64,000 bases of DNA, from positions 1,116,001-1,180,000 of the forward strand of contig CM033402.1 of NCBI GenBank assembly GCA_019426215.1, in the 5' to 3' direction. Positions 21,201-34,009 of the stretch are shown piece after piece. A program made the position numbers and the translations under genes. Numbering within the stretch: the stretch's first letter is position 1; every line of letters begins with the position of its first letter. The notes below the pieces were generated by a model. It saw only the letters and a list, made by a program, of their open reading frames with translations. It ran no database searches and was not told where the DNA came from. Source of the stretch: Buddleja alternifolia (lineage: Eukaryota > Streptophyta > Magnoliopsida > Lamiales > Scrophulariaceae).

Positions 21201-24200
21201 GGTATGTAAATGACCCTGAAAAACTGGAAGCACGATCCGCACGCAGTTTAAAACATGCGAACATGAAGACCGCATAATAACTGATCAGCACACGAGGATC
21301 ATCAACTATAACTCCTGCAAGAAGAAAACTAAAAGAATTACGAAAGTGGAAAAAGGGAAAGAAAATAAAATAAAACTCAATATAACTAGAAAAGGTTGTA
21401 ATTTCTTGAGTAGCAACTAACAAAGTTGGAAAAATCATACCCAGCCAACAATTTTCACAATAGTGAAAATATACATTTGAGTTTTTCCAGCATTCATGGC
21501 AACGTGCACTGGTCTCAGTCAAAACATTTTGAGTCAAAGGCATCAAATGCTTCCACATAGCAAAGTATTCAATCAGAAGAATAGTAGCAAACAGAAAGAC
21601 GAATACCGGCCACAGTTTACGTATGATAGGACGTGCCAACAGAACACAAGTAGTAAGACATGCGATATAGAACATAGAAATGGCATTCAACAAAGCAAAG
21701 CTGGCAAGTAGTAGTGCTATCATATTGATCTCGAGACCAAAGAGGTTGAACATGTTTTCCATCCAAAACTTCAAATAAACTTTTAATGTTGTCTTCTGCA
21801 TTTCAAATCTCTCCTGTCTCAAGGCAACAATGCTTTTCTTATCCCACTTACGACTTTCCTTCATGCTTCCCCAGATGTAGCCAAACGAATATTTTCTACT
21901 ACTGGACGATGAATCCTGAGATGGTTGATAATTAACAGGTGTGAAAGATGGCCACGAACGACTTCCTATCCTTTGTTCACTAGATTCAGGTATTGGCTGG
22001 TTATCCCCATTGGAAACTGAAACATCAGAAGAAACATCTTCTGCTGAAACAAATAGAGGACAAGGTTCCTCTGATCTACCTACATTTAAAAGAGAACTAG
22101 GCATTCTTTCCCACCAGCGAAAAACATTGTACTGAAGGGTACATGCAGCAATCACCAGCACTTTTGCCATCAAGCCCACAAAACTTTGTCTATATACCTG
22201 TAAACCAAGGAAATGAGACAAATCATGGTGCTTTTGTCCGGGAAACATTTTAGCCTTTTCACCCCACATCTGAAATATATATTCAGCTGCCAAAAGAAAG
22301 CCAGTGTAAACTAGGAAAGATTTGGACGGAACTCTAGATGCTTTAGGCAACGTCGAAGAGAATACAAGACCAAGAAGATACAAAAAACCAAACGCGCTTA
22401 TTGGAGATAATGAAGCGTAGAACAGTGCAATAAACAAAATCTTTTGACTGTGCCAGATCAGAAACCGTTTAATGAACCCCAATACCCCCAACTGCAATGG
22501 TTCAGAATCTTCTGATTTCATCCGTTTGCTCTGTCTTCTCTCATAGCTATGAAGTTGCATGACAATCACGATTGCTAGAGACTCCCAAAGATTTTCTAAC
22601 AAAGAAGCTTCTGTCTTATATCCAAAGCATAAACCAAGATCAACTTTTGTGGACATCCACGCCTCGAAAGTGGGAAAAATGCTTAAAATGTAAATGAATA
22701 TAAAAGCTGCAATTGCATATGCTTTGAGTGGAAACCACAGCCGCTGTTTTGTCCTCTCAACAAGCTGTCTTCCGATGATCCAGACAAGGAGAAGGAAAAT
22801 GTAGCCAAATGATGTGTAATTAGGTCTCACCAGGTACACCGCAATAAGAATGGTGAGAAAAGCAATATAGGTTCCAAATGATCTGTACATGGACAAGAAT
22901 TTCTCCCCAATTGCACTCAGATACAATGCTACCCTTCTTTCTGAAAGATGGACAAAAATTAGCACATACAAATATAAATGACGGTTGAATATATTTAAAG
23001 GAAAAAAAAGAACTTATCGTCATGTATACTTTTGAGGCTAAATACAGTTTTAACTTTTAACCATCCAAACAGAATGAAAATGTCAACAATTTAACCTTGA
23101 ATAAGAATATAGTACCATGGGAATGATTCTCACAATGATCTCTCATGTTGGAGGTGGCATAAACTGACAAAAGAACGGACTTATTCAAACCAGCTTTCAG
23201 AATGCTAAATCCAATTGGAGGACAAGGCGTGTGCCGAACAACAGCAGAAAACGAGAATAACATTTCAAATCCATGGTTATGAATGGCACAAAAGCACGCA
23301 AGCAGAGCTATTTCCAGGAAGTCCCAAGAACTATCACTCTCAAGGAGACCTACAAGCATTTCATAAAAAAGTTAGCAAACATAAATTATTAGGTGTGTGA
23401 AAAAAAATGGAAAAATGCTGGAAGATAATAAACAAATAGAAACCACACCTAACTGTGATAACACTTCCACACTTATAGAGCCTTTTTGCTCCAATTTTCT
23501 GGAGATAAGATTAAGCCGAAGAATGTATAAAATTGCAAAGTGAGCCTCGCACAGAAGAATAAGAGATTGGCGCATCCTTGAATTGATGCTATGGCTCAAA
23601 AGGTACGCAAAGAAGAATATCACTGAAAGGAAAGACAGTTTATCACTGGAAGAAAAGAAAAAAATGTAAACTAATGAAAATCCACACTTCAGACTTTGAC
23701 ATACTATAAACAGCATGAATGAAACCCGGTTTTGTAGCTATTAAGAAAATCAGCAACAGCATAATAGGCTGAGAACATTTGCGCATGCCCCAAGCAATGG
23801 TAGCCACTACTAAAACTTTGGCGTCTTCTTTTACTACAACAATAGGCATGCCACAAATAAAATAGTCAGGATCAATCTGAAAGACAGGTTGAACTGAACT
23901 TCAACTGAATTGCCATTTCATTCATTTAAAATATTTTTGAATTTCAAATGGATAATGTTGATATAAGCATATGTACCTTCCTCAGTCTTGTTCTCATTAG
24001 AGAATGGCCTCTCCTCGTCTGATACGCATAGAAATACAGAATTGTTTACAAGATTGCCTAGAGCTACAAGAATCCCAAGACAGAACTGTGCTAGAAGGAA
24101 GAAACCAGGGATAGGATAATGCCATAATCCAACCATCTCCCAGATCTCCATATCCTGAAAAATGGGAAAATAGTCGTAAGCCTTGCCAAATTTTGGGGCT

Positions 24201-27200
24201 TACAAACTCAATTTGAAGATTAAGAAAAGGAGGTACCTTCCCGAGTTTCCAGTTTACGTATGCAAAAGCCATATTGAATATGTATGTGCTCACAGCCCAC
24301 AAGAGAATGAACACAAGAAGCAATCCATTCAACCGGTGCAACCAGAACAAGGACGGAAAAGCATACAAAATGTACCCAACATAGGCAAGTAATCCGAATG
24401 CACATATACTTGCAAAATGGAAGCTCCAATACGAGAAAGCGAACAAGGATATCTGTCATATTTACATATGAAATTTAAAATACAAATATGGAAAATGTAA
24501 AGAATTGCAGAAAATTATATTATCAGAAATCATTGACGAATAACATGGTTGGTTCTATCCACCATCAAAAAGAGTTTTCAGCATATGTATATTTACAGAG
24601 GAAACACTGTCGAGTTGTAACCACGTACCGGGAAGCCATAAGTGAACCAGTTGATACTAAAAAACCTGAAAACTGTTCCACTTAATAAAATGTTTGTATG
24701 CCTTACACCGGACCTGCAAGCCAAAGAAACCAAGAAACATATAACAAACTCATGAAAACAAAACCTTAGCATAAACTACGAGTTGACAATGAAAATATTC
24801 TGCTAACCACCCTAGTTTATGCTGCTGAAACAGGTCGCAAGTAATGTCACAGGAAACAGGAAGAAAAAAAAATGGAATCCATAAGAAAATATCATAAATA
24901 ATCATACTAGCTTTTTCCTACAGTGCTCAGAAAGAAAGAAATCTATGTTCTTTCTCTTGAAGCCAGATTAACTACACCAATGTTCCTGAACACAGCTATT
25001 TGCTAAACTATAACGATTTCATCCTAGATTAACAAGCTACTATACCATCCAAGATGAACTAGAAACAGCAAAAAGCAAACCAAGGAGCAGATTTACCTCA
25101 GCTGGCGAACAAAAAAGGAATTTTTTGAGGGAAGAAGTTGCTCAGCCAAGCTGCCTTCTCTCACGGACATGAATAATTCCATGTCTTCTAAATCATGTTT
25201 TACACAAGAGAGCTGCATCAAATATTTCAATATGAGTTATTATTTGTTCAAAATCCACCATCAAAATCACCATTTTTTTATGATACACCAATATTGTCGG
25301 AGAAAGACAAACTAGAGCCTGATAACTAGCATAAACTTATGATACAATGATTAAATACAAAGTTCTAAATCAATCTTAAAGTGAATCATAGACAACATGG
25401 CAAACTAGAAGTTTAACTGGAAGGTAAGATAAAAAAATGTGTACCATATAGTAGAACGCAATCAGCGAAATACCAGAAGAGATTTCTTGCCAGTCAGAAT
25501 CGACAGATGCTTTGTATAGACCAATCAAGTTAGCTATCGCTTGAAACGTCTGGGAAAATCCAACAGGAAGCTGATACACGTAAAGCAGGCAAATGCTAAA
25601 GCCAGCATATACCCAGAGCAGCTTCCACCACCTTCAATCCATGTATTAGAACATAAGCACAGATGGAAAACTGAATGTCAAAGTTCTGAACCTTTCATTG
25701 GTTTTATTCTGTTGGAAAGAAAGACAAATTATAATCCTGAAAGGCTGAAATACCTGAAAAGGCCTAAAAAGTTGCTTGTCATAGACCAATCAACAAGACC
25801 AACACAGCTGCAAATAAAAAATGGTAACGAAAGCCAAGAAGGATTGCTGATCCCCGAAACCAATTGAACAGCAGGCAGCAATAAGCAGGAGGCTAATCTG
25901 AGACGATAACCTTCCATTTGGAGACAAAACAAAAAACAAGAAAGTCAAGATATAACCTGCATAATGTGGCATTGAGTCTTACAATTATTTCATAAAAAGG
26001 AGTTTAAAAAACACATTACTGCTGCAAACTACTAATATGTGACAAGGGACCAACAATGGATGAATTTCTACACAAATTTTCATCCATAAAAACTCAAATT
26101 GCAAAAGGACTTATAAATAGCATTGAAAGTCCAACTTTTTGAGAATGCAGTAAAGTACCCCGAGATTAGACTTGTACTTGCATAAACAATATGAAGGTCA
26201 GTCTTTAATAGTTAATCAGTGAGACAGCTTCTTCTCTATTACTCCCGGCAACCACTCTGGAAGCATAAAACTTTATCTTGGTACCAGTTTTTTGCAGACC
26301 CCATAAAAAGATAACTAATAACTTTTTGAAACACACTTATTCGCATACAAATGATGAAGACACCTAATTTGTGAGTAGTTCTGGTTTTTCAGTCCCCACT
26401 TAGGAGTTTGTTCACTCTCAGTTACATTTTTTAACTTAATGATACAAGCTGTTGCACGCATAACAACATGCATAAATTGAAGAATAGTTCACCAGATTTA
26501 TTTTTTTGTTTCTTAAAATTAGTTAACAGTTAAAACTAAACCTGTTTGTTCAACAACTGATGACAGATGACCCCAGCATGAATCTCGAGATTCTACTAAC
26601 CCAAATTTGTTCCTGTTGATCTCGAAGAAAGCAACAACAACCACTAATAATTCTAGGACCAGAAAATAGAAAACTGTCGGAGATCTCCAGGACTGGACCC
26701 TACACAAGCATACCAAGTTGACAGTCATCATAAATTCAAAATATACAAAGAAATAGCTGTGAAACGGGAAGTAAACAATTCCTACCTCATAAGTCCAAGT
26801 AGCGTTATCCACCAGGCATCTGCAGTGCTCCATTGTGAACCCAGAATAGCACATAGTGCAAGAAAAACCAGTTGCACAATGATCACAAGAGCCGAAAATA
26901 TGAAAATAAACCACAAAAATAGGACTCTTCCTTTGAATTGCAATCCTGCAGGAATTTACACAAAATGTTGGGGAGAAAGAAAAAACGCACGCCACTAGGT
27001 AATTAAACAGTTGCCGAAACAATATTGCCAAATATTAACTATATGCAAAACGCATACAATCAAACAATATTTGAGCAGAAACAAGCAAAATGAACTTGAA
27101 AATATTGTTATTGCAATATACGACCATGTAAAGTAACCTAATTCTAGCTCAAAAACAAGATATTACCTCTTTTACGGGAAGTAAAAAGGAAATGAAGAGA

Positions 27201-27891
27201 AGTCACCAAATTAAGTTGCCAAACATGTTCTTTGTGGAAAACGCATACAATCACACAATATATCAGCAGATACATACAAAATGAACTTGATAAATATTGT
27301 TATTGCAATATATGACCCGGAAAAGTAGCTTAATTCTAGCTCAAGAACAAGATATTAAAAAGGAAAAGAAGAGAAGTCACCAAATTAAGTTGCCAAACAA
27401 GCACCATGTGGAAAACGCATACAATCACACAATCTATCCGCAGAAACAAGCAAAATGAACTTGATAAATATTGTTATTGCAATATATACCATGTAAAGTA
27501 ACCTAATTCTAGCTCAAAAACAAGATATTACCTCTTTTAGGTGAAGTATAAAGGAAAAGAAGAGAAGTCACCAAATTAACGAGAGAAATCAAACTCCAAT
27601 TCAGTAATCCAGCTGCAAAAATCACACAAATCGTTAGAAATTAAACTAAAATCAAGAACTTATAAATGCTCCATAGCTCTGAAAAGCATACACACGTAAT
27701 GCCATTACAAACGCCCGCAGATATCTAATATACGCATCGCAACATCTATACATACACACACATATATATGTGTACCCAAAACACACACACACACACATAT
27801 ATATAGATATATATATATATATATATAACGAATTTTGAATACCTGTCAAAAGCAACAGAGGCAACACAAATCCACCAAGGATACTTCCCAT
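15270..27891 (-). CDS. Piezo-type mechanosensitive ion channel
   Basis: The model has 21 coding exons and 2445 codons, close to the ~2460 of Arabidopsis PIEZO. Exons on the minus strand are 27891-27843, 27612-27532, 26945-26786, 26699-26542, 25910-25754, 25631-25445, 25212-25097, 24713-24629, 24452-24237, 24154-23977, 23824-23705, 23622-23449, 23349-23116, 22940-21441, 21314-18877, 18584-18189, 18002-17844, 17369-16863, 16312-16171, 16070-15926 and 15405-15270. All junctions are GT-AG and phase-consistent. The protein is almost all membrane segments, with a charged coiled stretch (about 20530-20700) and an acidic linker before it. The C terminus (from 18.9 kb on) carries the Piezo cap and pore region, ending EYTNPD. 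Piezo channels open on membrane stretch and pass cations including calcium; plant members act at the vacuole or plasma membrane. Oddities are a stop-free 126-nt intron and a triplicated exon-2 end. Confidence 0.95.
15431..15868. repeat. hAT-like MITE in the last Piezo intron
   Basis: The ends read GGCCATGTTTCGATACG and, inverted, CCTATGTTTGGATAAGC, the CTATGTTTGG-type terminal repeat common to plant hAT MITEs. The interior is AT-rich and non-coding. It lies wholly within the intron 15925-15406. Confidence 0.6.
16589..16740. repeat. Short MITE in a Piezo intron
   Basis: The ends TTAGGTTATGTTTGGTTC and, on the other strand, TAAGGCTCCGTTTGGTTC form terminal inverted repeats about 150 bp apart. 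The element lies in the intron 16862-16313. Confidence 0.6.
17411..17660. repeat. Mutator-like MITE copy (family M9) in a Piezo intron
   Basis: The segment starts GTAAATTACAGACACCCCC and carries GACATGGGGTGTCTTGG and GATAATTACCTAATAAGTGAGG. It matches the copy at 48890-49158 closely (TAATTATGAAAAAAATGC and GGTGTCTTGG-type words). The right terminus is eroded. Confidence 0.6.
18613..18818. mobile_element. Mutator-like MITE (family M9) with 9-bp target duplication
   Basis: This element has inverted ends GGATAATTACATGCACCCC and, on the other strand, GTAAATTACATTGACACCCC. It is flanked by an exact 9-bp duplication ATTAGTTAT (18604-18612 and 18819-18827). A 9-bp duplication is the Mutator superfamily signature. 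It sits in the Piezo intron 18876-18585. Confidence 0.8.
21315..21440 (-). other. Stop-free, in-frame 126-nt intron of Piezo
   Basis: The segment has a GGTATGA donor and a TTCTTGCAG acceptor and splits the codons around NCWLG/VIVDDPR. It is exactly 42 codons long with no stop in the coding frame, so retention would add a hydrophobic, Phe-rich 42-residue insert. Splicing it out gives the conserved Piezo sequence. Confidence 0.8.
27030..27600. repeat. Tandem triplication of exon 2 end and intron 2 in Piezo
   Basis: Three copies of a ~175-191-bp unit start near 27047, 27238 and 27412 (shared word AAAACGCATACAATCA). Each carries a copy of the 3' half of exon 2. The real exon ends at 27532. The copy near 27177 keeps an intact AAAAGAG|GTAATATC donor, while the copy near 27355 has lost 17 bp across it. 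The extra copies lie inside intron 2 and have no acceptor of their own. Confidence 0.85.
27735..27830. repeat. CA/TA microsatellite in Piezo intron 1
   Basis: Runs of ACACAC and ATATAT make a compound dinucleotide repeat between exon 1 and exon 2. Confidence 0.9.
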
Positions 27892-28049
27892 TGTTGCCTC
27901 TTTCTACAATTCAATCTCATTTATATAAACATCATGAATTCAGAGTCCATAATTTGCCAGCAACAACTCAATATTGATAATCTTTTGCCGTTCATTAACG
28001 GGGAAAAAAGAAAAGGGTGCTTAAATCTCGATAATCTGATTATCTGAAC

Positions 28050-28795
28050 GCTAGTTAATTAAGATTTTGCTCCACAATTTAGGGTACTAATTAAGTAACA
28101 AATGAGTGTGAATTGGGAATAAAGTCAATAAATGACAGGGGAAAGTGTATATAAACAGTGATTTGAATGAGGTTTCGTAAAGGAGGGATATTCCGTCCAG
28201 ATATGAATTATGACTGCAGGGTATTATTAAACTTCAGCCGACGTGGTTCGGCACGTCGGCTTCCCGAAACGAAATTAAAATTTCAATTTAATTTTGCAAA
28301 ATATTTTTTAAAATTTCAAGCGAAATTTGAAATTTTTTAAATTTTTGGTCGAAATCAGAAATTTCCCAAAATTTAAAATAATATTTGGTAAATATTCATT
28401 GAAATTTTGACTGAAATCCAAAATTTCCCAAAAATTTCATCTAAACCCGAAATACTAAAATTTAAAATAATATTTTTTTAATATTTTATAATTAAAAATT
28501 AGATCAAATAATCATTCATATTATATATAAAAAAAAAGATAATAAATGACCAATTATGCAAATCAATAAGCAATAAATTTAAATACGAATCTAAAAGTGA
28601 TATTAGGCAATAAATTAACAAAAATTCGGGTCTGAACACAAAAATTATTTAAATAAAACCTCATAAAAATTCTCTTAAGCTTGATGTGGTTTTGATTAAT
28701 GATTTTTACTAAAATTGTGGTACACTTTATTTTAATGAAGTTCTTATGATATTTGATTATTATTTTATTACTATTATTTCATATTTTTCGCAACA
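28050..28795. other. Piezo upstream region, AT-rich
   Basis: This gene-free stretch is upstream of the Piezo start (promoter and beyond). The part 28270-28480 is a low-complexity AAATTT-rich repeat with a variable AAATTTC theme. I see no confident promoter motif. Confidence 0.4.
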
Positions 28796-28798
28796 GGT

Positions 28799-29000
28799 TT
28801 TGTCACACCCCATGTACGGATTATCCACGACTGCATATCCGAAGGGTGACGGAAAAAAAAACTATTCCTCTTGAACAAACATAAGACTTTTTTTGACAAA
28901 CCCAAAACTAATTGTAATATAATATCCAAAATGTTACAGATTTCACCAAAAATGGGAGTCCCAAAATAGGAGTTATACAAAACTATCACGATACTTTCTA
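28799..29000. repeat. Possible LTR fragment
   Basis: The segment begins TGTCACACCCCATGTACGG, a start typical of Ty3/gypsy LTRs, and is followed by non-coding text. No partner LTR or internal region is visible, so this is only a candidate remnant. Confidence 0.35.
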
Positions 29001-29158
29001 GCTACGCATCATGATTAAACCTTTATATAAACTAGCATAAAATACATGCGTTGCACGTGAACATCCAATTTTCAAAATATCATTTCAAAATTAAATGTTG
29101 GAGTCGATATCTCTTTTTGAGGAAATAAAATTAAATGATAGAAAGATAAAATTATAAT

Positions 29159-29300
29159 TAGAAAAATTGCGCATTGAACTATGAACATTTGACATCCACA
29201 CTCCTCATATTTGATAAATTGGTACAGTCAACTCCTCATTTAACTTTTTAATTGAATTTTTACTTATTAAACACTAACTAAGGTTCCTTAAATTTTAAGT
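29159..29300. repeat. Solo end of a Mutator-like foldback element
   Basis: This segment matches the left arm of the element at 44293-45632 (ACTATGAACATTTGACATCC, CTCCTCATATTTGATA, followed by TTTTACT...AAACACTAA). No opposite arm was seen nearby, so it is a broken relative. Confidence 0.55.
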
Positions 29301-29646
29301 TAAAAAGCCTAAACTACATTATGCAATCTAATGGGAATAAAAAAATCTCAAAATATCACCAAATGTCATTGCAATAATAAGGCTAAAAAATATTTAACAG
29401 AAACTTGCAAAATTTTAAAAATAATTATCATATAATTCTAAAACCCATAAGCCTAGACTAATCAAAAAAACATTCCCCTGTATTATTTTGAATTCTCTGT
29501 GATTGTAACATTATTTAAAAATTTAGTCTAGCATACTTCGAAAAATACCTTAGAAGAACATTAAAATAGATCCTACTTCTATAGAACACTTACCTTATTT
29601 TTTCCCAAATAATAAGGATTGATGTAGGAACCCCATAGGCCATGAA

Positions 29647-29800
29647 TACGAATTCCTCTCTATTCAGAATTGCTAATGCAAAAAAAAAATAAAAAAAATC
29701 TAAACACCTTTTGTGAAAATTTCTACGAATTCCTCTCTATTCAGAATTGCTAAAGCAAAAAAAAAAATAAAAAATCTAAGCACCTTTTGTGAAAATTTCT
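29647..29800. repeat. 77-bp tandem duplication
   Basis: The sequence starting TACGAATTCCTCTCTATTCA at 29647 is repeated at 29724, including the A-rich run and ACCTTTTGTGAAAATTTCT. Confidence 0.85.
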
Positions 29801-32800
29801 AATTTAACATAAAATTTAGCATAAAGGCATGTTGTCAACAACATAATTATGTTGATCATGCGTCTCAAAAATCAAGGATCCAAATTTCATGCATTACCAA
29901 TTATTTATTTTCATACATACCTCTCAATTACGATAAGAATTAACACACAGTGTCTGAGCAATTTTGTACTTAATTAAAAATTCCAAATCAAACAATTTGA
30001 ATTCTAGCACAATCTCTGGCGGCTACAATGTAAAAAGATTATCACGATCTCATCATCATCATGAAAACAAAGTTTTCCATGTGTAATAGTTACATTAAGA
30101 AGAGTTTTGGCGCCCTTCAACGATGATCTTCATCACTAAATACATGAAAGGGAAATGATTCTTATGCAACTCTGACAGACATATTTTATAACTATATATA
30201 CACGATCTTTTTTAATAGTCATCAACATGGAAATGACCTTCTATTTTTCCTCTGACATGTTTGTATCCCAGGTGTTTTACATTGCACCATATAAACATCT
30301 AATATTTATTACAACATATACAAATCTTTCACTTCCCTGAAAAGCTAACTAATAGTAAAGGCAACCCCATTTCTTTCCAAATTAATGAATAATAAATCCT
30401 TTAGAATACAGTTAAAAAAAGAAAAAAAAGATTGCACATTTCAACTTCCCAACATGTTCAAAATTATTTTGCTAAATGGCCTTTGACATACTACACCTAA
30501 TAAAAGGAAAAAAAACTATCGACTTTTAATTTCCAACTTGTGTACAACTTTTCATAACACATATTTCATAAGAAAGCCCTGTTATTCAACTTCGTACATG
30601 TGAATGTTTCTTCTACCAATTGGTTCCATGATCTGACTTAATTCAAGAAGATATGATTAGCGGGAAAAAGCATTAAGCTTCAAAACACTTATAGGCGTCT
30701 CTCAAATTTGAAATTTCGGAGATTATCGAAATTGAGAAATTATTATATTTTTTATGCTTAATAATAATAACCATAGGTAGTTTAAAAGACATAACCATAT
30801 TTATCATATATGATGTGCATGGAAATTCTAATTATATTATTGAGCTAAGACGAGGTGCAGATCTTATTGCAACATGATATCACCAAGGTAAAATTGAATG
30901 GATACCTGAAGAAGTTAGCTCATAATTGAGGTCAAGGGATAACTACACAAGACATGTAGAGAGCTAGCCGGTGGAAGATTAAAGATGGATAAAGTCAAAT
31001 CATATCGGATCATAACTGATTACTCCTATGGGATATGATTTTCATATCCCTACAACATGGAAAAATCGGCCAAGAGAGTCAAAGGGGAAGAGGAGTTGGT
31101 CTCATGGCCTTATAAATAGGAGAAAGTTCATTTGGTAAAGGGGATTTTTGGGAATTCTTAAGAGAAAAATTCTCATTTTTGTATTCTTCTTTCCAGCAAC
31201 ATAGAAAACAAGTGATAAATAAAAGATCTTTTTCCTCATTTTCTCTTTATATATTCAAGTCCCAATATTTCTCTTTATTGTTTTAGTCATTCTACACTAA
31301 TAAAAAGGAATATAAATCGTGTTTAATTTGCATAATTTCTTGGTGTAATTTCGAACCGCATCAATATAATAATAGGAACAATTACTCACTTATTAATCAA
31401 TAGTTAAGTATTGAGGGTAAATGTGTCTTTTTACAATTGGAAGAAACACTTTGAAAATTCATATTTTTATAGTAGTATAGATATAGATAATTCGGTCTCC
31501 CTTTACGCATTCGAACTATTCTTGTCCTTTTAAATAACTACCCTCATCCTCATGATTTGTAGGATCTTCATCTAGAGAAAAGAAACGTTTAAAGACATAA
31601 GAAAAACTTAGTGAAGTTAATAGGTGTACGCATATGAAATTTTAAAGTTAAGGTTTGATAAATCCATTTTGACAAAAAAACATTATCCTTACGATAACAA
31701 TTATAAGAAATTACAATCGTGAGAAAGTAAGGCTTGATCAAATAATCTTAACAACATAATATTATTCTTATGATAATATATAACAAATATAAGGATTAAA
31801 TTCGTGAGAATTTATTTAGATAATGATGATGCAAGACGGCAGATGCCGAATTGTAGAGATGACCACCCCCTTATATCTTTATTGAATATATACTACCTTA
31901 TCCTTCGGTTGCAGGGAAGTACCCCGCAAAATAATAATCTGTGTCATGCCTAGGTACATGGTGGCACCAGTCACGGTTTCAGACAAACTCCAGTCTGCCC
32001 GTGAAAAGGATACCAATAATGATCCCAGACATAGTGGTGTATACCTGATAATCCAATATTACCCAGGCGAACTCACGCACCGTCTAGGTCAGGGCCCAAC
32101 AAATACTTTAAAAATTTTGAGTCAGAGTCATTGATTGAACCATACAGATGATAAATAACTATTTTCAATATATATATAACTTTTATAAATAATATTTTCT
32201 TTAAAATAAATAATAATAAATTTTACAAAACTATAAGTTTTGTAAAATTTCACAAAGATAATTTTTAAAGTATTGAAATGAAAGGTTTCGTTTGGATTCG
32301 TCGAAAGACCATAATAAGCTTTAAAACTTTAAAAGGGTTTTTTTTAAAATGATAAGAATTTTAAATAATATTTATATATATATATATATATATCTGCAAT
32401 TTTGAAAATACTATTATATATAATTTTTTATGACACTCATTGTACTCTTTGCCTGACAAATCTTGACTTGAGCTTGACTGTCTCTCTAAATGATCACCTG
32501 TTAACAGATAAAAATATATCCTATTATTTCTCAATTAGTCTAATATAATTCAAGAAATAATAAAATATTATAAGCCTAAAAAAATTAAATTCTCCAAGTG
32601 CCCTTTCTCGTTCCTTGAATCGCGAGTACATTCGACCATTCTATTTATACATGGTTTTAAAGAGGAAAAGGTGATGACAAAGCTATTTTGGAGTTTTCTT
32701 TTGGTGATAGGATTGTGTTGTCGACTACCACTCTATAAGTTTTGATTTTTCTAACGTCTAAAACAACCACCCAAATATTTAAAATCTTTAGTACAAAAAA

Positions 32801-33870
32801 AGTAAAGATAATAATTTAAATATACTATTTTTACCTCTTTCAAAAGATTTTTAGAAAACAACAAGGATACAAAGGTTGACTCGTGATGTTTATGTGTGTG
32901 TATCTTTTTTCAAAGGTGTACTATCAGCCGAATTATCTATTTTGGGTCATTCTAGTTTACACCATTGGATCCCAATGGTCTAGGTCTAGTTTACACCATT
33001 GGATCCCCCCAACAGGGGGGACATTTACTTAAATGCTCCTTGATCCAATGGTGTACACTAGACCGAGACCAATAATCTCGATCTAGCATAGAATTTACCA
33101 TTTATAGGGTGAAATGAATGATGGAATTATATCCTAAGGCAATATGTGTCAGCTTATAAGGAAAGGAGATGGCTAGTAAAATCCTTTGCCGGCCAAGAAT
33201 TACACGCAAAGAGTTGAGCTGCCACGAATCATTCTCCAGGGTAAGTTATGTGTAAGTATAATAGTCTTGATATTTTTTAAGAATGTAGAAACAAAGTGAA
33301 TTATCCTCTTCCCCTGCAACTACTTCATGTGAGAATAGGCCAAAGTCAAGAGTTATTATCGGCCAAAAATTGTCTACTTACTCTCTTTTCACTATGATTT
33401 TCTTATTTGAACTTGATCAACCTAGGATATTAGCATATACGATTACTCGGAGTAATATAAATATAAATGGTAAGGTGCTAAGACTCGTAAAATCTATCAA
33501 ATCTTTTCTCGGGCATCACAGGTTTTAGTTATTCTATTCAACAAAATTTATTTTGTATATATTATTTATGGAATATTATTAATGTAAAAAATGCATCATT
33601 ATGATATTTAAAGTTACAAAAAGTTTCATTATAAATTTCCAAATACTTTTATAAATTTTCATGATTTTTTTAAAATCGAAACCGAAATTTTGAATATCCC
33701 TGAAATTTTCGTAAATTTACTACCCTGATATGACACCGATACCAAGATTTAACATTTAACAAGGGTTATTAATTTGTTTGAAGGGTATTCTTGTCATCTA
33801 ACACAATCCTGGTCTCACTGGCCGACTGAAAAAGGCCGTGATACGTCATATAATTTTTATAGGCCCATTG
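29801..33870. other. Gene-free intergenic region
   Basis: This is AT-rich DNA without a convincing gene. At about 30840-31370 there is a segment with TATAAATAGG and a leader-like end that could be a degraded LTR. At 31910-32130 a higher-GC island has a 62-codon frame I do not recognise. At 32952-33062 a small hairpin repeat is present (listed separately). Confidence 0.4.
32952..33062. repeat. Small inverted repeat with CCAATGG ends
   Basis: CTAGTTTACACCATTGGATC occurs at 32952 and again at 32986, and its inverse, GATCCAATGGTGTACACTAG, at about 33042-33061. The region can fold into a hairpin. A similar CCAATGG-ended hairpin lies at 39594-39728. Confidence 0.6.
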
Positions 33871-34009
33871 AAAACAATTGTGGGCTTATATAATAAGTGA
33901 AACTTTGTTTGGGCCTTATTATCTTCCAATAGTTAGTAAAAATGAATTTTTTTACAATCAAACTCGAATCAAATATCGAGTGGTTTCGATTTATTTTCCA
34001 GCCCTATGC

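Noticed and set aside
21315..21440. Treating the 42 codons as fixed Piezo coding sequence
   Set aside because: The donor and acceptor are good, and removing the segment restores the conserved Piezo sequence; it is reported as an intron that may be retained.
30879..31360. Solo LTR call
   Set aside because: TG/CA-like ends and a TATA motif exist, but the 5-bp flanks do not match and no relative is in the window.
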